DNA of 36,582 nucleotides from Pseudoneurospora amorphoporcata (lineage: Eukaryota > Ascomycota > Sordariomycetes > Sordariales > Sordariaceae): NCBI GenBank assembly GCA_033297205.1, contig MU859327.1:1-36582 (forward strand), in the 5' to 3' direction. The notes below the pieces were generated by a model. That model saw only the letters and a list, made by a program, of their open reading frames with translations. It was not told the DNA's origin and made no database searches. Position 1 is the first letter of the stretch; each line of letters opens with the position of its first letter. The position numbers and the translations under genes are program-made. This document shows, piece after piece, positions 10,784-22,445 of this stretch.

Positions 10784-11077
10784 CGCGCAACATCCTACTC
10801 CTCACCCTTCTCGTCGATCCCAGCTTCGACATTGACGATATATTTGGGTGTTTTATCCTAGAGAAGAACATGCGCAACATTCCGTACGAATTCCAGAAGA
10901 AAGTGTTCGAAATAAGGGAAAGGCTAGGAAGAGGCATTTAAAGAATGGGAACCCGATCTCTTCGGGGCAAACTCCGTGATGAAGAGGAGAGGTGACCTGG
11001 AAACCGACACTAAGGGACCTTACCAAATCGCTGTCGAAGAAGAAGACAGCTTTAGAGAATTCCAACCAAACGCCTAG
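10784..11077 (+). pseudogene. Decayed coding fragment of unknown family
   Basis: Two adjacent plus-strand frames look protein-like. The first (10784-10941) includes DPSFDIDDIFGCFILEKN and PYEFQKKVFEIRER and ends at TAA. The second (from about 10928 to a TAG at 11075-11077) includes EEAFKEWEPDLFGANSVMKRR and VEEEDSFREFQPNA. A one-base frame change around 10920-10940 would join them. Composition is charged and non-repetitive, unlike the surrounding spacer. I do not recognise the family, and no upstream exon is clear. Could be chance. Confidence 0.3.
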
Positions 11078-11079
11078 TT

Positions 11080-12160
11080 CAAAAACCACTCCATCATCTC
11101 GACCTCTTGTACTATTGCATTCTAGACAAAGTTAACGGGAGAAGTCATTCTTGCAAGAAATTATCATAGTAGCTGAGAGAAATTGTCCGTCTTCCCGCAC
11201 GTCGCGCGTGTCAAATAGCACCAAGAATATCTGCCACGGCATTATTTGGTTGCTAGTAATTTAATTCACGATATTCATATAAACGAAGCTAGATAACTTG
11301 ACAACAGCCTTTGGGCCTTCAGGTACAAATGATACCCGCAGTTCAGAAGTTACCTTATTCTGCATTCGGATGCGCACCTCCAAGGGACCCTCAGATGTGT
11401 CATGGACCTTTTAACACATCACGCAGCGACGACGTACGCGTTTCCTTCCGTTTCGTTTAGATTTCCGGCGCGACTCACCTGCGCGTCGTGCAGTCCCCGC
11501 CCGCGATACGACTAACCAACTTTTTGAACCACCCAATATCAGCCCGTCGCAGCCTGTCCCTCGTTTCAGGGTGCTACCAATACCAACCACGTGGGATGAT
11601 CAAATTACTATGGACAGAAATTCGATATCGAGGAAAAGCTTTGTGGGACGTGAAACCGGGTATGACTGAATGGCTGAAAGGGGGCGTGGTGTCAGAATTA
11701 TGTTGAGGAACTGGAGGAACTGGTTACACGCTATGTCTTGGGGGACGGCCGGTCAGTTCAGTCAGTTCCTCACGATTGGTTGGGGGAATTTTCGATATTT
11801 GAAAGACATGCGTTGAGCGGTCTGATGGGGGGGCACTTGATGGCAGGCACTGTTAATTTTCACCCCGAGAAGTTTTGCGTTAGTCGAGCTGCTCTGCTAG
11901 TTAGTTGCTTGAGGAGCTGCTGAATGAGGAGACCTTTTGCGCAATTCTTGACAACACGCTATCTGCCAGAAGTAAACCATTACTGATCGTACGCGTTGTA
12001 GAGCTGTAGGTAATCCTTGGACCTGAGTCCCTCAATTTTGATCTCTATGTCGTTGCGAAAAAGTTTTGATACACAGCTGAGTTGAAGGGAAAAAGGGCGT
12101 GGACAAAGGACAAGTTCAGCCGCATGCCGCCGGGTATGTATTGCAGAATAAGAAGAAAGA
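11080..12160. other. Gene-free stretch
   Basis: No supported gene or RNA. A short frame near 11590-11705 has a protein-like look but no recognisable motif and no splice support. Confidence 0.4.
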
Positions 12161-12275
12161 AAGTCATGCCTCAATGCCGTAAGTCATCATCATCCTACTC
12201 CTCCGCCCTATACCATGCCAGGAAAGAAACCATGCCACCAATCTCTTTTTCTTCGTGCCCATCACTCCCGCCCGG

Positions 12276-12509
12276 TTATCTCCGTCTTTTAGCCTCGTCG
12301 GTGCACCTGCCGCCACCGCTGCCGCCGCCGCCAGTAGCGCTACCCTCGGAGATGGGCAGAGGGACGTAGGTGCGGGGTCTCCAGCCATCACTGCCGCCAG
12401 AAGAGGATCCAGAGGAGGCGGAGGACGACGAGCCGGTGTAGCTAGAGCCGGAAGAGCCACTACCGGTGAAGGTGTAGTTTTCGCTGCTGGTGATAATTTC
12501 CTCGGGCAT
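12276..12509 (-). CDS. Small Ser/Gly-rich hypothetical protein
   Basis: A 77-codon frame starts with ATG (MPEEIITSSENYTFTGSG). It is dominated by Ser, Gly, Thr and Tyr, then has a short DGWRPRTYVPLPIS segment and a Gly-rich tail ending in basic residues. A TATA box sits ~160 nt upstream and the leader is otherwise unremarkable. The last codons after GGGSGGG look less conserved in style, and a splice at GGCAG/GTGCAC could replace them, so the 3' end is uncertain. It has no signal peptide, no known domain, and no obvious functional neighbour. It may be a small cytosolic or stress-type protein, but nothing in the sequence shows that. Confidence 0.45.
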   Translation of the reverse strand: MPEEIITSSENYTFTGSGSSGSSYTGSSSSASSGSSSGGSDGWRPRTYVPLPISEGSATGGGGSGGGRCTDEAKRRR

Positions 12510-12665
12510 CTTGGGTGTTTGTTTTGCTTTGCTTGCTTGTTGCGTTGCGTAGACGACGGTGAAGGGGTGGCCTGGGAGACAGGAAAGCTGTGCTTTTAGA
12601 CTTGAAGATCTTTAGAAGAGGGTTAGCAAACGGTTCTGTCAATATATGAAGAAGGATGAACGCAC

Positions 12666-12671
12666 TTTATA
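12666..12671 (-). promoter_or_regulatory. Candidate TATA box for the small Ser/Gly-rich ORF
   Basis: The minus strand reads CGTATAAAGTGCG about 160 nt upstream of the ATG at 12509. This supports a transcribed unit here. Confidence 0.4.
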
Positions 12672-12823
12672 CGGGAAGTGCTCGACGGCAAAAATGTGAG
12701 ACCTCGGTGATGATTTGATGTTGTGGCGTAAGTTGGGAAATCAAGGGTCCGAAACGGTAGTTTATGACTGACGGGGTGTCTGATGTAATCTGCAAGATGC
12801 CGACTGAGACTTGCGGGTAGCAA

Positions 12824-13695
12824 GGTTCGACTGGTATTGTGTGTGAAGAGGGGACTAATGACTTGGGATGAAATGAAAAACCCTAATACTCACGAGACGA
12901 AGTGCGTTTATATACACCACAAAACGACGACGAAATTTGAGCAGAACCGATCACCGAAAAGCAAAACACGAAATCCAAATCTCAAAGTTGTTCACTGACC
13001 GAGATGGCCAAGACGACTGATGATGGTCATCACCAAGCACTCGCATAGCCATCAGCCTCACTCATCGAAAACGTGCACATGTCGGTGTGTCGATGACCAG
13101 TAGGATTCCACGCTCAATTTTCCCCTGAATTTGACACATAAACAACAACGGTCCATCCTCGCGACATTACGTCTATAACCAAGTCTCCTTAGGGTGCCTG
13201 GACCCTTTCTCTGCAGCCTCGCTCGACCCAGCTTCGTCAAAATCGATGCGAAGGACTGTGTACCGGCCCTCAGACCTGCCTTGAAATCGGCAGATTGTGT
13301 TTTCGCTGTCTCGTTTCAAAGTGCGCAATGTATTATCCCAGCCCTCGAGAGGCTGTCAGAACGAGACTCGCCTAGGGCTCCCTGTGCGGCCGAACGGTCA
13401 CTGAGCGGTTACACGTACCCATTGTCCGGCCCCTGGTAAACATTGCTTCTGGAAAGTTTCCATGTTCCACTGGTAAACGCCAAGTGTCCGATAGTACGAA
13501 AGGGCATTCTCGCCCGAACATGCATAACGGCCGCTTATAACCCGATTCCGATGCCTTGGTTCCAATGGTGTATACGGCTCGATGGCAGGTATGGAGATCT
13601 GACCGGGCCGGGGATCGTGTATCAGAGAGAGCGCCAGTGGATGACCTAAAAACCTCCATCCAGGGTCATTGCGTAGCTCGTGTAACACCCATCGA
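12824..13695. other. Gene-free stretch between the small ORF and VTA1
   Basis: It holds no recognisable coding pattern. The part next to 13696 is the VTA1 3' flank. Confidence 0.4.
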
Positions 13696-15096
13696 CTACA
13701 CCGCACCCAACATCTCCAACGCTTTCCTTAGCTCCTTCACCGCCGTAGGAACGTCTTCAAAGTTCAATGCTGAAATCGCCCATTTGGCATGCTTCTGAGC
13801 CGAAGCCATGGCAGCTTCGTCGGTGACAAAACCTCCAGGAACCTGCGAAGAGGGATAAGTGGATGCAGGGGCAGCTAGCGGAGGAGGCACATGCTGCAGA
13901 CTGGGAACTGCAGGAGCTTGGGGAGTTGGAGGAGCTTGGTTCTGGAAGTAGAAGTCAGTTGGCTGGTTGACAGGCGGTGATGCCACAGCAGCTGTTGACG
14001 GTGCACTGGGAGCAAACGTGGGAGGAACCACAGGCGGGGCAGGAGGCTGGCGATCAGCATCCGGTGTCCAACCTGCAGCGCCCGCATCAGGCATCGAGAT
14101 ATCAGGATCAGGGTAGGATGACAGTGTGCTCGGGGCGGATGGCAGATCGGGCTCAGGCCTGTAGTTGACAGGGTTATGTGTGGGAGCTGAGACCGGAGTG
14201 TCCGAGTCCAAGGAGACTGTTGACGGTGCTGGGTCGCTAAGGCCACTGGGTACACCGGGCAACTTGAGTTCGGCTTCGGATATCGGGGATGGACCAGCCG
14301 AGGCTGGGCTGACTGGCAAAGACACTCCGGCAGCGTCCGTCCTCTGCAAGTCTCTGTCTGGAACTTCCTCCACTGTGACCGAAAGGGGTCGTGGTGATGT
14401 CTTTTCGACCGACCCGGTCAATGCCTGAACTTCTGGATCATTGGGGTCCAAGGCCGGCAGTTGGGCTTCTTCGCGTTTCGGGTTGGACTCGTTCGGGTCC
14501 CTGCCCTCCTTGATAGCCTTTGCGATGCGTGCGGCATTCCACTTTGCATATCTGATCTTTTGTTGCGTCTCTTCGTCGGGAGGACCCCAGATGTTGACCA
14601 GATGGAAGAAGGTGGCGGCGGCGTCGAATGTCATGGCTGTTTGCTGTGTGACTTTGTTTGCCTTGACCACTCGCTCGGCGCGATCAAGGGTGTCCTGTGC
14701 GAATCTGTCGATGGTGACCTTGGCGACCTCGTCGTCGTTGATGGCATCATTCTCGGGGTGTTCGGCTTTGGTCTGTAGGGAACACGGGTCAGCAAGAGAA
14801 GGTGGTATAGGGGAAATGGGAATAAATCACACCTGTTCCATCTTGTCCATCAAGCCGGCCGTGTAAGCTGACAGCTCCTCATTCCCCTTGTGGAGTCCCC
14901 TGTTAATGATCTGGTTGACGACCCAATATTCGCCTGCGAAAGTCAGACACTGCCGACCCCTACTTGTCTCGGGCTACATACACCAATATGCAATATCCGG
15001 TCGTATCGATTGGAGCTGGAGGGCCTTTGTCGCGCTTTTCCAGAGGTTGATATCGGCCGCCTTGACGGCAGCGGGGATCGCGAGCTTGTCTGCCAT
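13696..15096 (-). CDS. VTA1: Vacuolar protein sorting-associated protein VTA1 (LIP5 family), three exons
   Basis: Exons are 14982-15096, 14833-14933 and 13696-14772, encoding 430 aa. The introns are 48 nt (GTATGT...CAG) and 60 nt (GTGTGA...CAG) and join phases exactly, giving IAYW-C-EYWVVNQ and MEQ-TKAEHP. The N-terminus (MADKLAIPAAVKAADINLWK, then RVVKANKVTQQTAMTFDAA and NIWGPPDEETQQKIRYAKW) is the Vta1/LIP5 tandem MIT-like domain that binds ESCRT-III subunits. A long Pro/Ser/Ala-rich linker covers residues ~150-380. The C-terminal HAKWAISALNFEDVPTAVKE helix-hairpin is the domain that dimerises and binds the AAA-ATPase Vps4. VTA1 stimulates Vps4 in multivesicular-body sorting on endosomes. 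It is divergent from the PDI gene, with 652 bp between start codons. The family call is firm. Confidence 0.93.
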
Positions 15097-15748
15097 GGCG
15101 ACGGCGTTCGGATAAAGATAAAAAGCTGGATAAGGATAGGGTGTCGATCGAGTGTAGAGGATTATCGCTCGTTGTTATTTCTTCCTCGTCCAAGTCCCAG
15201 CAGAGGGAGGAGGTTGACTAGTAGAACATTGGACTGGCGTCCTCATCATCCGCGGTTGTCGCTAGGCGGCACCCATCCAATTGTTAGCGTCTCTTCCCCA
15301 CACTTCCCGCCGAGCCATCTGCTCCCCAGCACCATGCCATGTGCTGCCTGGAGCTTGGGCCACAATCCGGCCATGGCACGCTTCATAGCATTGAAACTTG
15401 AAAGAGGCCCCCCGGACCGCAGTTCTGGACGCTTCTGACTTGTTTGTGGCGCCCGCTCCCCCAGCTTCAATGGAAATGTGTTCTCTTGCCCAACATGGAA
15501 ACATGACAACTTTTCCTTTTATCTCCATCTGTCTCTCTGTTTGCCTCTCTCGGTGTTGATAAACACGACACCATCCCTAGGGGCTCTCTAGGATACTCCA
15601 ATCATTGAATATTGATCTGCCATTGTACATTCATGACACTGTAGCTTCAACCCCACAAAACCTCACTTTATCATCATCATCCCCACACACACCATTCATA
15701 TACAATCACAGAGTAAACAAAAGGCAACAACACCTTCCTGATTTCATC

Positions 15749-17464
15749 ATGCATCACCCCACCCTCTGCGCTCTGGCAGTCGGTATCCTGTCTGCGCTCC
15801 CCGGAGCCCAGGCCGGCCTTTATACCAAACAGTCTCCAGTGTTGCAGGTCGACGGAAAGGATTACGATAGGTTGATTGCCAAGAGCAACCAGACGACTGT
15901 AAGTCTCGGACACGTCAAGTAATACCTAGTAAACGACAAGAGTCTGACCTCTTTCCCCAAAAAGATCATTGAATTCTACGCCCCCTGGTGCGGCCACTGC
16001 CAAAACCTCAAGCCCGCCTACGAAAAAGCCGCCAAGAACCTCGAAGGGCTAGCCAAGGTCGCCGCCGTCAACTGCGACGATGACGCCAACAAGCCCTTCT
16101 GCGGGAGCATGGGCGTACAGGGCTTTCCTACACTCAAGATCGTCCGTCCCGGCAAGAAGGCCGGCAGCAAGCCTGTGGTGGAGGACTATCAGGGCCAGCG
16201 CACGGCCAGCGCCATCGTCGACGCCGTGGTCTCGCGCATCAACAACCACGTCGTCAAGGTCGAGGACAAGAACCTCGACAAGTTCCTGAGCGACAAGAAC
16301 GAGACGGCCAAGGCTTTGCTGTTCACCGACAAGGGAACTACCTCTGCCTTGCTCAAGAGTGTGGCTATTGACTTCCTCGACGTTATTACGGTTGGTCAGG
16401 TCCGGAACACTCAGTCCAAGGCCGTGTCAACTTTCGGTGTCGACAAGTTCCCTACCCTGATCTTGCTGCCGGGCGGCGATGCCCCCGGCATCGTGTACGA
16501 CGGCGAGATCAAGAAGGCCGCCATGGTGAAATTCCTCTCACAGGCGGGCCAACCTAACCCGGACCCGGCACCGGCTAAGGCCAAGAACGGAAAGAAGGAC
16601 TCCAAGAAGGACTCTGGCAAGAAGGCTGCATCCTCTTCCTCCTCTTCCTCCTCTTCCTCCTCGGCCAAGTCCAAGTCCAAATCTACAGCCGCTTCATCCG
16701 AAACCCCAACATCCTCCTCCAGCGAGACCTCCGCCCCAACCCAAGAAGCCCCAGTAATCATCAACACCGCCCTCCCCATCCCCACCCTCAACACCCCCGA
16801 AAAGCTAACCAAGGAATGTCTCACCTCCAAATCCAACACTTGCGTTCTTGCCCTGGTCTCCTCTCCGAACGGCAACGAAAAGGCCCAAAATGCGCTAAAC
16901 ACCCTCTCCCAGCTAGCCTTCAAGCACGCCCACTCCCACCGCAAGCTCTTCCCCTTTTACGAAGTGCCCCTGGCCAGCAACCCCGGCGGTTCTATCCTGC
17001 TCAAGTCTCTGGACCTTTCCCCTCCTGAAGAAGAGTCGGGAATTGAGATCATCGCCATCAATGGCCGTCGCGGCTGGTGGCGCCACTACGACTCCGTTTC
17101 TGTTTCTGACGACTTCTCAGGACACGACAAGTTGGAGGCGTGGATTGATGCGATTAGAATGGGGGAAGGGGCCAAGAAGAAGGTGCCTGAGGGTGTGGTT
17201 GTTGATGTTACCGAGGTGAAGAAGAAGGAGACTGATGAGGAGAGCAGCAAGGCGGAAAAGGCACAGCCTGAGGAGGCGGTTTTGGAGGAAGAGACGACGC
17301 CGGAGGCTACAAAGGCTGTTACTAGTGATGAGAAGGAGGCGCCTGTTACGCCTGAGGCGAGCGAGGCGACGGCTGTTGCGACTGGGGAGGGCGAGGAGGA
17401 GTCGACTGCGCCGGTTGATCCTACGCCTGAGCCGGAGACTGCGGCGGCTCATGATGAGCTTTAG
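15749..17464 (+). CDS. ER protein disulfide isomerase, Mpd1-like, with HDEL signal, two exons
   Basis: Exon 1 is 15749-15898 and exon 2 is 15965-17464, giving 549 aa. The 66 nt intron has GTAAGT, CTGAC and AAAAAG and splices in phase 0, giving SNQTT-IIEFYAPW. Residues 1-~22 form a signal peptide (CALAVGILSALPGAQA). A thioredoxin fold follows with active site WCGHC (Cys59/Cys62) and cis-Pro105 (GVQGFPTLK). A second, redox-inactive thioredoxin-like region spans ~150-255 (DKFPTLILLPGG). Then come a Lys/Ser-rich linker with a poly-Ser tract (~260-310), a further folded-looking region to ~430, an acidic Glu/Ala-rich tail and the ER-retention ending HDEL. The product should form or isomerise disulfides in the ER lumen. 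One CGHC plus HDEL recalls yeast Mpd1, although this protein is much longer. It converges on RRP41, 303 bp away. Confidence 0.9.
16630..16690 (+). repeat. TCC/TCT microsatellite encoding poly-Ser/Lys linker
   Basis: A TCCTCT-type run encodes about 14 consecutive Ser in the PDI gene, followed by alternating Lys-Ser. It lies in a linker, so length change would be tolerated. Confidence 0.6.
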
Positions 17465-17767
17465 TGGATGCCCGGGAAAGGTGTAGCTTGTTGTGATTTG
17501 TGTTATGTTAAGTAGTGTGTGGATGATCACAAGTTGAAGGAGTCTGAACCTATCAGCTTTGGGATGCCTTGAAAGTTGGCGGCGTATGTTAAACAGGCTT
17601 TCGTCGCCCACCTAGTCACGAGCTGTACTTGATTGCATTTGACATTGGTGGTCGTGAACTTGGTCATTTTCTTCATTCTTTCGGATACCCAAACCATTAC
17701 AAAGCTACCTACCGTACCATGTCCAATCCAATGAATGACCTTGACCAGTAGTCCCAGCGGTATGCAA

Positions 17768-18683
17768 TCAATCCAGCTCCATATCATTCAACCCAACCCC
17801 CCTCTCCACTGTGCCCTCTTGTATCATCTTGATCCCCTTGTCCCTCACCACCCTGTCCAGAATCTCCCTAACCTGCTTGCACCCGTCCACGCCCACGGCC
17901 AACATGCCCTCCAGCCTGCTTACCTGCACTCTGCTCTCGCAGACCAGCACCGCCACACGATCGCTGTCGCCGAGCGTGGCCACCGTCAGGCCGGGCAGCT
18001 CCTGCTCTTCCTGGTGGTTCATGTCCAGCAGGGGGTCCGCTCCTTCATCGTTGGCCGCGTATGTGGACGTCGAGCCGGCCGTGCAGGCCGCGACGTAGTC
18101 TGTCATGGGAATACCGGCGTCGACGCAGGCGAGCGTGGCAGCGTTGATGAGGGCGGCAAGCAGAGAGCCGTCTTGCGAGAGAACGTGCAGAGAGATATTG
18201 ATGGTGGAGTGAGGGAAGAGATGGGTGTGCAGGGACGCGGCGAGTGCTTGGGATATTGTCGATTGGAGCTCGAGGATGTGCCTGGGGAAGAAGGGGTAAC
18301 GGTTAGCATGCGGACAGATAGATGGCAAGCTAGAGTGACAGCTAATAGTGGGGGGGGGGGGGGCAAACTTACTTGTCACCTCTACCCCTTCGCTTGCGAT
18401 CAACGGAACTAAACCCAGCAATCACAATGTTCACGGCAACCTCGGCATTCTTGGACTGACCACCGCCACCACCGCCGCCGCCCGACGTAGCTCCCCTCCG
18501 AGGACCGGGCTCACTCGGCCCGTTGACGACACACATGACCTTGGTGTGGCCCATCTCGAGGTAACTGGAACCGTCGGCGGCGGCCTGGGTGCGGATCTGG
18601 GCATGGATGCGACGCAGCTCGTTCCACCTGCGGCCGTCGACGCGCAACAGCGCGAGGCTGTAAGCTGAGGTATCGAGAGGCAT
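17768..18683 (-). CDS. RRP41: Exosome complex component RRP41 (Ski6), two exons
   Basis: Exon 1 is 18373-18683 and exon 2 is 17768-18281, encoding 274 aa. The 91 nt intron (GTAAGT...CCCCAG) splits a Lys codon, giving GRGDK-HILELQ. The start MPLDTSAYSLALLRVDGRRW and the following ELRRIHAQI, DGSSYLEMGHTKVMCVVNGP are typical of the RNase PH fold of Rrp41/Ski6. The second half (FPHSTINISLHVLSQDG, AALINAATLACVDAGIPM, DYVAACTAG) is the matching second subdomain. In eukaryotes this subunit is part of the six-member RNase PH ring of the exosome, is catalytically inactive there, and helps route RNA to Rrp44. It acts in 3'-5' RNA processing and decay in nucleus and cytoplasm. A Gly-rich insert (residues ~66-75) is a local expansion. 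The family call is firm. Confidence 0.93.
18350..18364. repeat. Homopolymer G/C run in the RRP41 intron
   Basis: A run of about 14 G (plus strand) lies inside the RRP41 intron close to the donor site, ending in GGGC just before the splice donor. It is a slippage-prone tract and also a likely place for sequencing length error. Confidence 0.7.
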
Positions 18684-21533
18684 AACTGTGTGTGTGTGTG
18701 GGATCTGGTTGTTGTTCTAGTGTTTCACTCTCCTCCTCTGGGTATCGTGGGTCGGGCTAATCTCTTCACCGGATAGCACTTTGAGGTTGGGGTACGGTAT
18801 CCAGGAAAAGATCAACACTATTGCGCCAGGGCCGGTCTTGGAGAGCTGGACCTGAGTCGAGTCTAGAATTTTTGCTCTTGCTTCCCCTGCCTAGTGTACA
18901 CTAGACGAAGCTCAGGTTGTGCTTGCAGTAGGTATCCCGGTCGTTCTTCGGGTCGGCTTGGCCAAGCCCAATCCTGGAGATCGTGGTTACTATGTACTTG
19001 GCTTGGTGGGACACAGGTTGTCGATACGATATTGTCGCGACGCGCAAGCTCTCGGTACGTGATATCGGATGGGGAGAAAGGCTTGCGTGATACGGTGGTG
19101 TCGGGCCCCAGTTTTAGGGGACTAGAGTATCTAGAAAAGAAAAAAAAGTGGGAATTCGGAGCTTCCGGTCGATCAGTCTGAATGAATAAACTACAGCAGG
19201 TTGGTGGACGGTCGTTGACTTTGCGAATCGCCTTTGTTGATGGTGGACCGACGGACGTGGTTGTGCAGCAAGGCCGAAAGTTTCCAATTGGCAAAGAAAA
19301 GTTTAGCTGAGCGGGGCGGGGAAGATCCGCCGAGTCTCAGGTCCGCGGGGTCGCCGTGGCCCACTCCGCCGCGGGAGTTCCACAGGGCTTCCACTTCTGC
19401 TTCCATTCAGCGATTCAGGAGCTGAAGTGCATGCAGGTGGCCTGAGCTTTCTTTGATCTCAACCTCATGGTACCTAGTCTCCCGGTCGGGTCGGAATCTA
19501 CCTACGTACTTAGGTAGGTTCGCATTGTTGTTATTCATTCCATTCATTACCACGTGAGCTGCCTTTCCATGACAACCAACCTCATCCTGATCACAATCGT
19601 ACACGTGGTGGCCGAGATCGAATGCGCAATGGTTTAGGGGATCATCGATTGTCTTTGATCGGGCACAGGGAGCATGTGAGGGCAGAAGCAACGGAATTCC
19701 ACCGCAACTAAAGTCTGGACTTAAGGAGTGATCACTCAGGTGCATCAACGCCATGGCAGTGGCAGTGACCCCTTGACAAGTGCAAGGAGGAAACCGGCAT
19801 TCCTCCATTTCCCCCCTCGCCAACTGAATACGGGACAACGGACACCAAGATCTTCCCATGGATACCGCGATTCGTTGGGCGTTCGTAATGTCGATTGGCC
19901 TGTATTCTTGGAGTTCTTCGCTTGGGCGCCTCCTCATCTTGGATCATCTCGGACCCAAGAGTGATCCGGTTCTGAGAGTCTGGAACGCGCGCCAATACTC
20001 CTGAGGCTCTGTATCTGGGGCGCGGGTAATCGGAAGGAGGTGCAAATCGATCATAGGTTTCAAGAGGAACCCGTTTGGTGTTTTCGAATTCACGATTGAG
20101 AGTCTACGTGTAGTAGGAGGCACCGTCGGCGCATGATGCAGCCCTAAGTCTAGGCCGCTAGACTAGTATGAATGGCGGAACAAAAGATGCACCATCAGCC
20201 AGTCGTCAACAAGTGACGGCAATGCCTTTATCTAATGGTTTCATCAGACGCGGTTTGTTTCTCGTTTCACTGTTGAATGCTCTTTGAAGAATTAGGCCCA
20301 ACCAGCCCACAGGGTCCGACGGGGGGAACGGGAGTGTGTTGCCAAGTCTACCAAGGAACGACCCGGCAACGCCAATTCACATTACGCTTTTAATCAAACT
20401 GTGGATGAAGGGGCTTCGCTAACGCATTTGGCGGTAATTAAGGCGGACATGTGTTAGAGATCAAAGCTCTTGGGTGGCATTGCCCCCGTTCCCCTTCATC
20501 TCGATTCGCACCACCGACCGCGACCGGGCTTCGAAAAAGGGAAGGACGGTGACAGGGCTAGCGCTGCCATCCTTTGCGCTGAAGCAACCACCCGACCTTC
20601 TCCATGCTCAATTTACAGAACACCATACGGATGCACGTGCATCTCTTATGGGACCCCCTTTGAGTGCAAAGACAAAGAAACCGGCGATTGAGGTCACGAC
20701 GAGAATGCTATTGTGATTGATACAAGGGCTTCTTTCACTTTTTGCCAACGTGACCTATTCTTGGGTCGAGGGTGCTGCGTAGTCCTGCGTGGTCAGCGTT
20801 ACGCCTTTGTGCGACGTCCCGCCTCGAACTGAAGGGTTCTATTGTTTCCACCACTAAAACGACCGAACTGCCGGCGGAATTGAGTGGTGGGGTATCATAG
20901 GGGCCAGCCAATCAGAAACGATATGTACCTGAGCGGAAGTCGTGGACGGCGGGTCGCAGCTGGCCACTCAGGGACGAAAGATGGGACGATCACCGCCCCT
21001 GACGAGTGGCAGGGACTCCGAGACCCACCCGGCCCACCTGTCCAGACAGGTGCCAGGGATCAATTCTGCCAGGCCCTCATTTCGGCACCCCGGGCAACGT
21101 CGCACTGCGCTGTGTGTGCCCCTGCAGAGGCGCCGTCTGCAGTCCGCCGGGACCACAACATGGGCCAGCCCGCTCGTCTCTTTTAACCTCTTGACGCCCT
21201 CCCTTTCCTCCCTCGCCATTTCATTCCTCCTCCATCCAACACACAACGACGCACAACGCTTCCTTTGTTGCGCTTCACCACATTCTTTTTCAAGACTTCC
21301 CGCGCAGATATCCCAATCTCGCAGCCATTCTTTTAGACAGCGGTCCCACGCTACACAAACACTCCTTGGATTGATTGCACAACATACATAGACCACACGT
21401 CGGCCATCCATCTCAATAGACCACTATAGACTCGACATTTATCAAGCCAGCTTTCACCGTCTTTTCGAGATACCCAGCATCCTTTTGCGCCATCTATCCA
21501 TTCCAACTAGACCAACCACTTCAAATCGACAAG
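18684..21533. other. Long gene-free stretch
   Basis: About 2.8 kb with no supported gene on either strand. The last ~330 bases before 21534 are pyrimidine-rich (CCCTCCCTTTCCTCC and similar), which looks like the transcribed leader of the Asp f 4-like gene. The rest has scattered TAGGTAGG-type motifs and short frames without motifs. Confidence 0.45.
21190..21533 (+). promoter_or_regulatory. Pyrimidine-rich leader of the Asp f 4-like gene
   Basis: This CT-rich stretch directly precedes the ATG at 21534 and resembles the long leaders of highly expressed Sordariomycete genes. A TTTTAA-like element at 21180-21186 may mark the core promoter. I cannot fix the transcription start. Confidence 0.35.
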
Positions 21534-22445
21534 ATGCAGCTCACCAACATTCTCGTCCTTGCCGGCGTCCTCGGCGCCTCGGCCATGCCTTCTGGCCACG
21601 CCCACCTTCACCGTTCCGCCCACCAGCAGCGCGACCTGAAGTTCTTCAAGGCCGAAAAGCACTTCCCCCTCCCCATCCCTGCCGCCACCACCACCTCTTC
21701 CTCCGTCGCCATTCCTTCCAGCACCACCGCTCCTGAGCCTGCCAAGTCCTCTGCGGCTGCTACTGAGGAGCAGGACGACTCTAACTCGACCGACGAGTAC
21801 ATTCCCTTCTGCGGCGAGAACAACAAGTCCAAGCGCGTCACCTACGCTCAGATCATGTACACTGGCAACACTGGCGACGCCAACGGCTGCGAGTGGAACT
21901 CCAACCTGATGACCGTCCCCAACAAGATTGCCCACAAGTACCACAACCGCATGTTCTACACCAACGTTGCCGACGTGCCATACCAGGTCGTCTGCGCCAA
22001 CAAGATGGGCTACGATCACGGCCTCAACGGCATGTTCAAGACCCCCTCCAACAAGCAGCTCGTCTTCACCCTCCAGCCTGGCGAGACCCAGGTCGTCGTC
22101 GCCGCCGCCAACACCCAGGGTGTCTGCGCTTTCGCCCCTGAGGAGGTTCCTACCACTGTCAACGGCCAGTTTGCCGGTAACTGGGCCGAGTTCGACTTCG
22201 AGAACAGCAGCAACGGTGGCTGGTCCGGTGCCGACTGCTCTTCGCTTGTTGCCCAGGCTGCCGATATGGACGTTCCCGGCTGCCAGATCTGCGGCCATGG
22301 CACCTGCTCCACCATTCTCCCCGGTGGCTTTGGCACCAACGCCTACACCAAGGGTATGGAGGCTCTGGACGGCATTGGCCTTAACATCAAGGACGGCCAG
22401 CCGGCCATCCTCGAAATTAAGGTCGGCTACGCCGGCAAGAACTAA
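21534..22445 (+). CDS. Secreted Asp f 4-like protein, intronless
   Basis: A 303-codon frame has an N-terminal signal peptide (MQLTNILVLAGVLGASA). A short basic, His-rich pro-like segment and a Ser/Thr/Pro/Ala-rich linker (residues ~50-85) with likely O-glycosylation follow. The C-terminal domain starts near YIPFCGE and has Cys-rich, Gly/Asn-rich segments: AQIMYTGNTGDANGCEWNSN, FTLQPGETQVV, WAEFDFENSSNGGWSGADCS and QICGHGTCSTI. This order matches fungal secreted proteins related to the Aspergillus allergen Asp f 4, a widespread family of unknown biochemical role at the cell wall or in the medium. The acidic, GC-rich codon use suggests strong expression. No neighbour within 2 kb gives a functional hint. 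Confidence 0.8.
   Translation: MQLTNILVLAGVLGASAMPSGHAHLHRSAHQQRDLKFFKAEKHFPLPIPAATTTSSSVAIPSSTTAPEPAKSSAAATEEQDDSNSTDEYIPFCGENNKSKRVTYAQIMYTGNTGDANGCEWNSNLMTVPNKIAHKYHNRMFYTNVADVPYQVVCANKMGYDHGLNGMFKTPSNKQLVFTLQPGETQVVVAAANTQGVCAFAPEEVPTTVNGQFAGNWAEFDFENSSNGGWSGADCSSLVAQAADMDVPGCQICGHGTCSTILPGGFGTNAYTKGMEALDGIGLNIKDGQPAILEIKVGYAGKN

Noticed and set aside
17117..17611. Arg/Leu-rich minus-strand frame opposite the PDI tail
   Set aside because: This is the antisense of Glu/Ala/Lys-rich codons; its low-complexity LRR-like look is an artefact.
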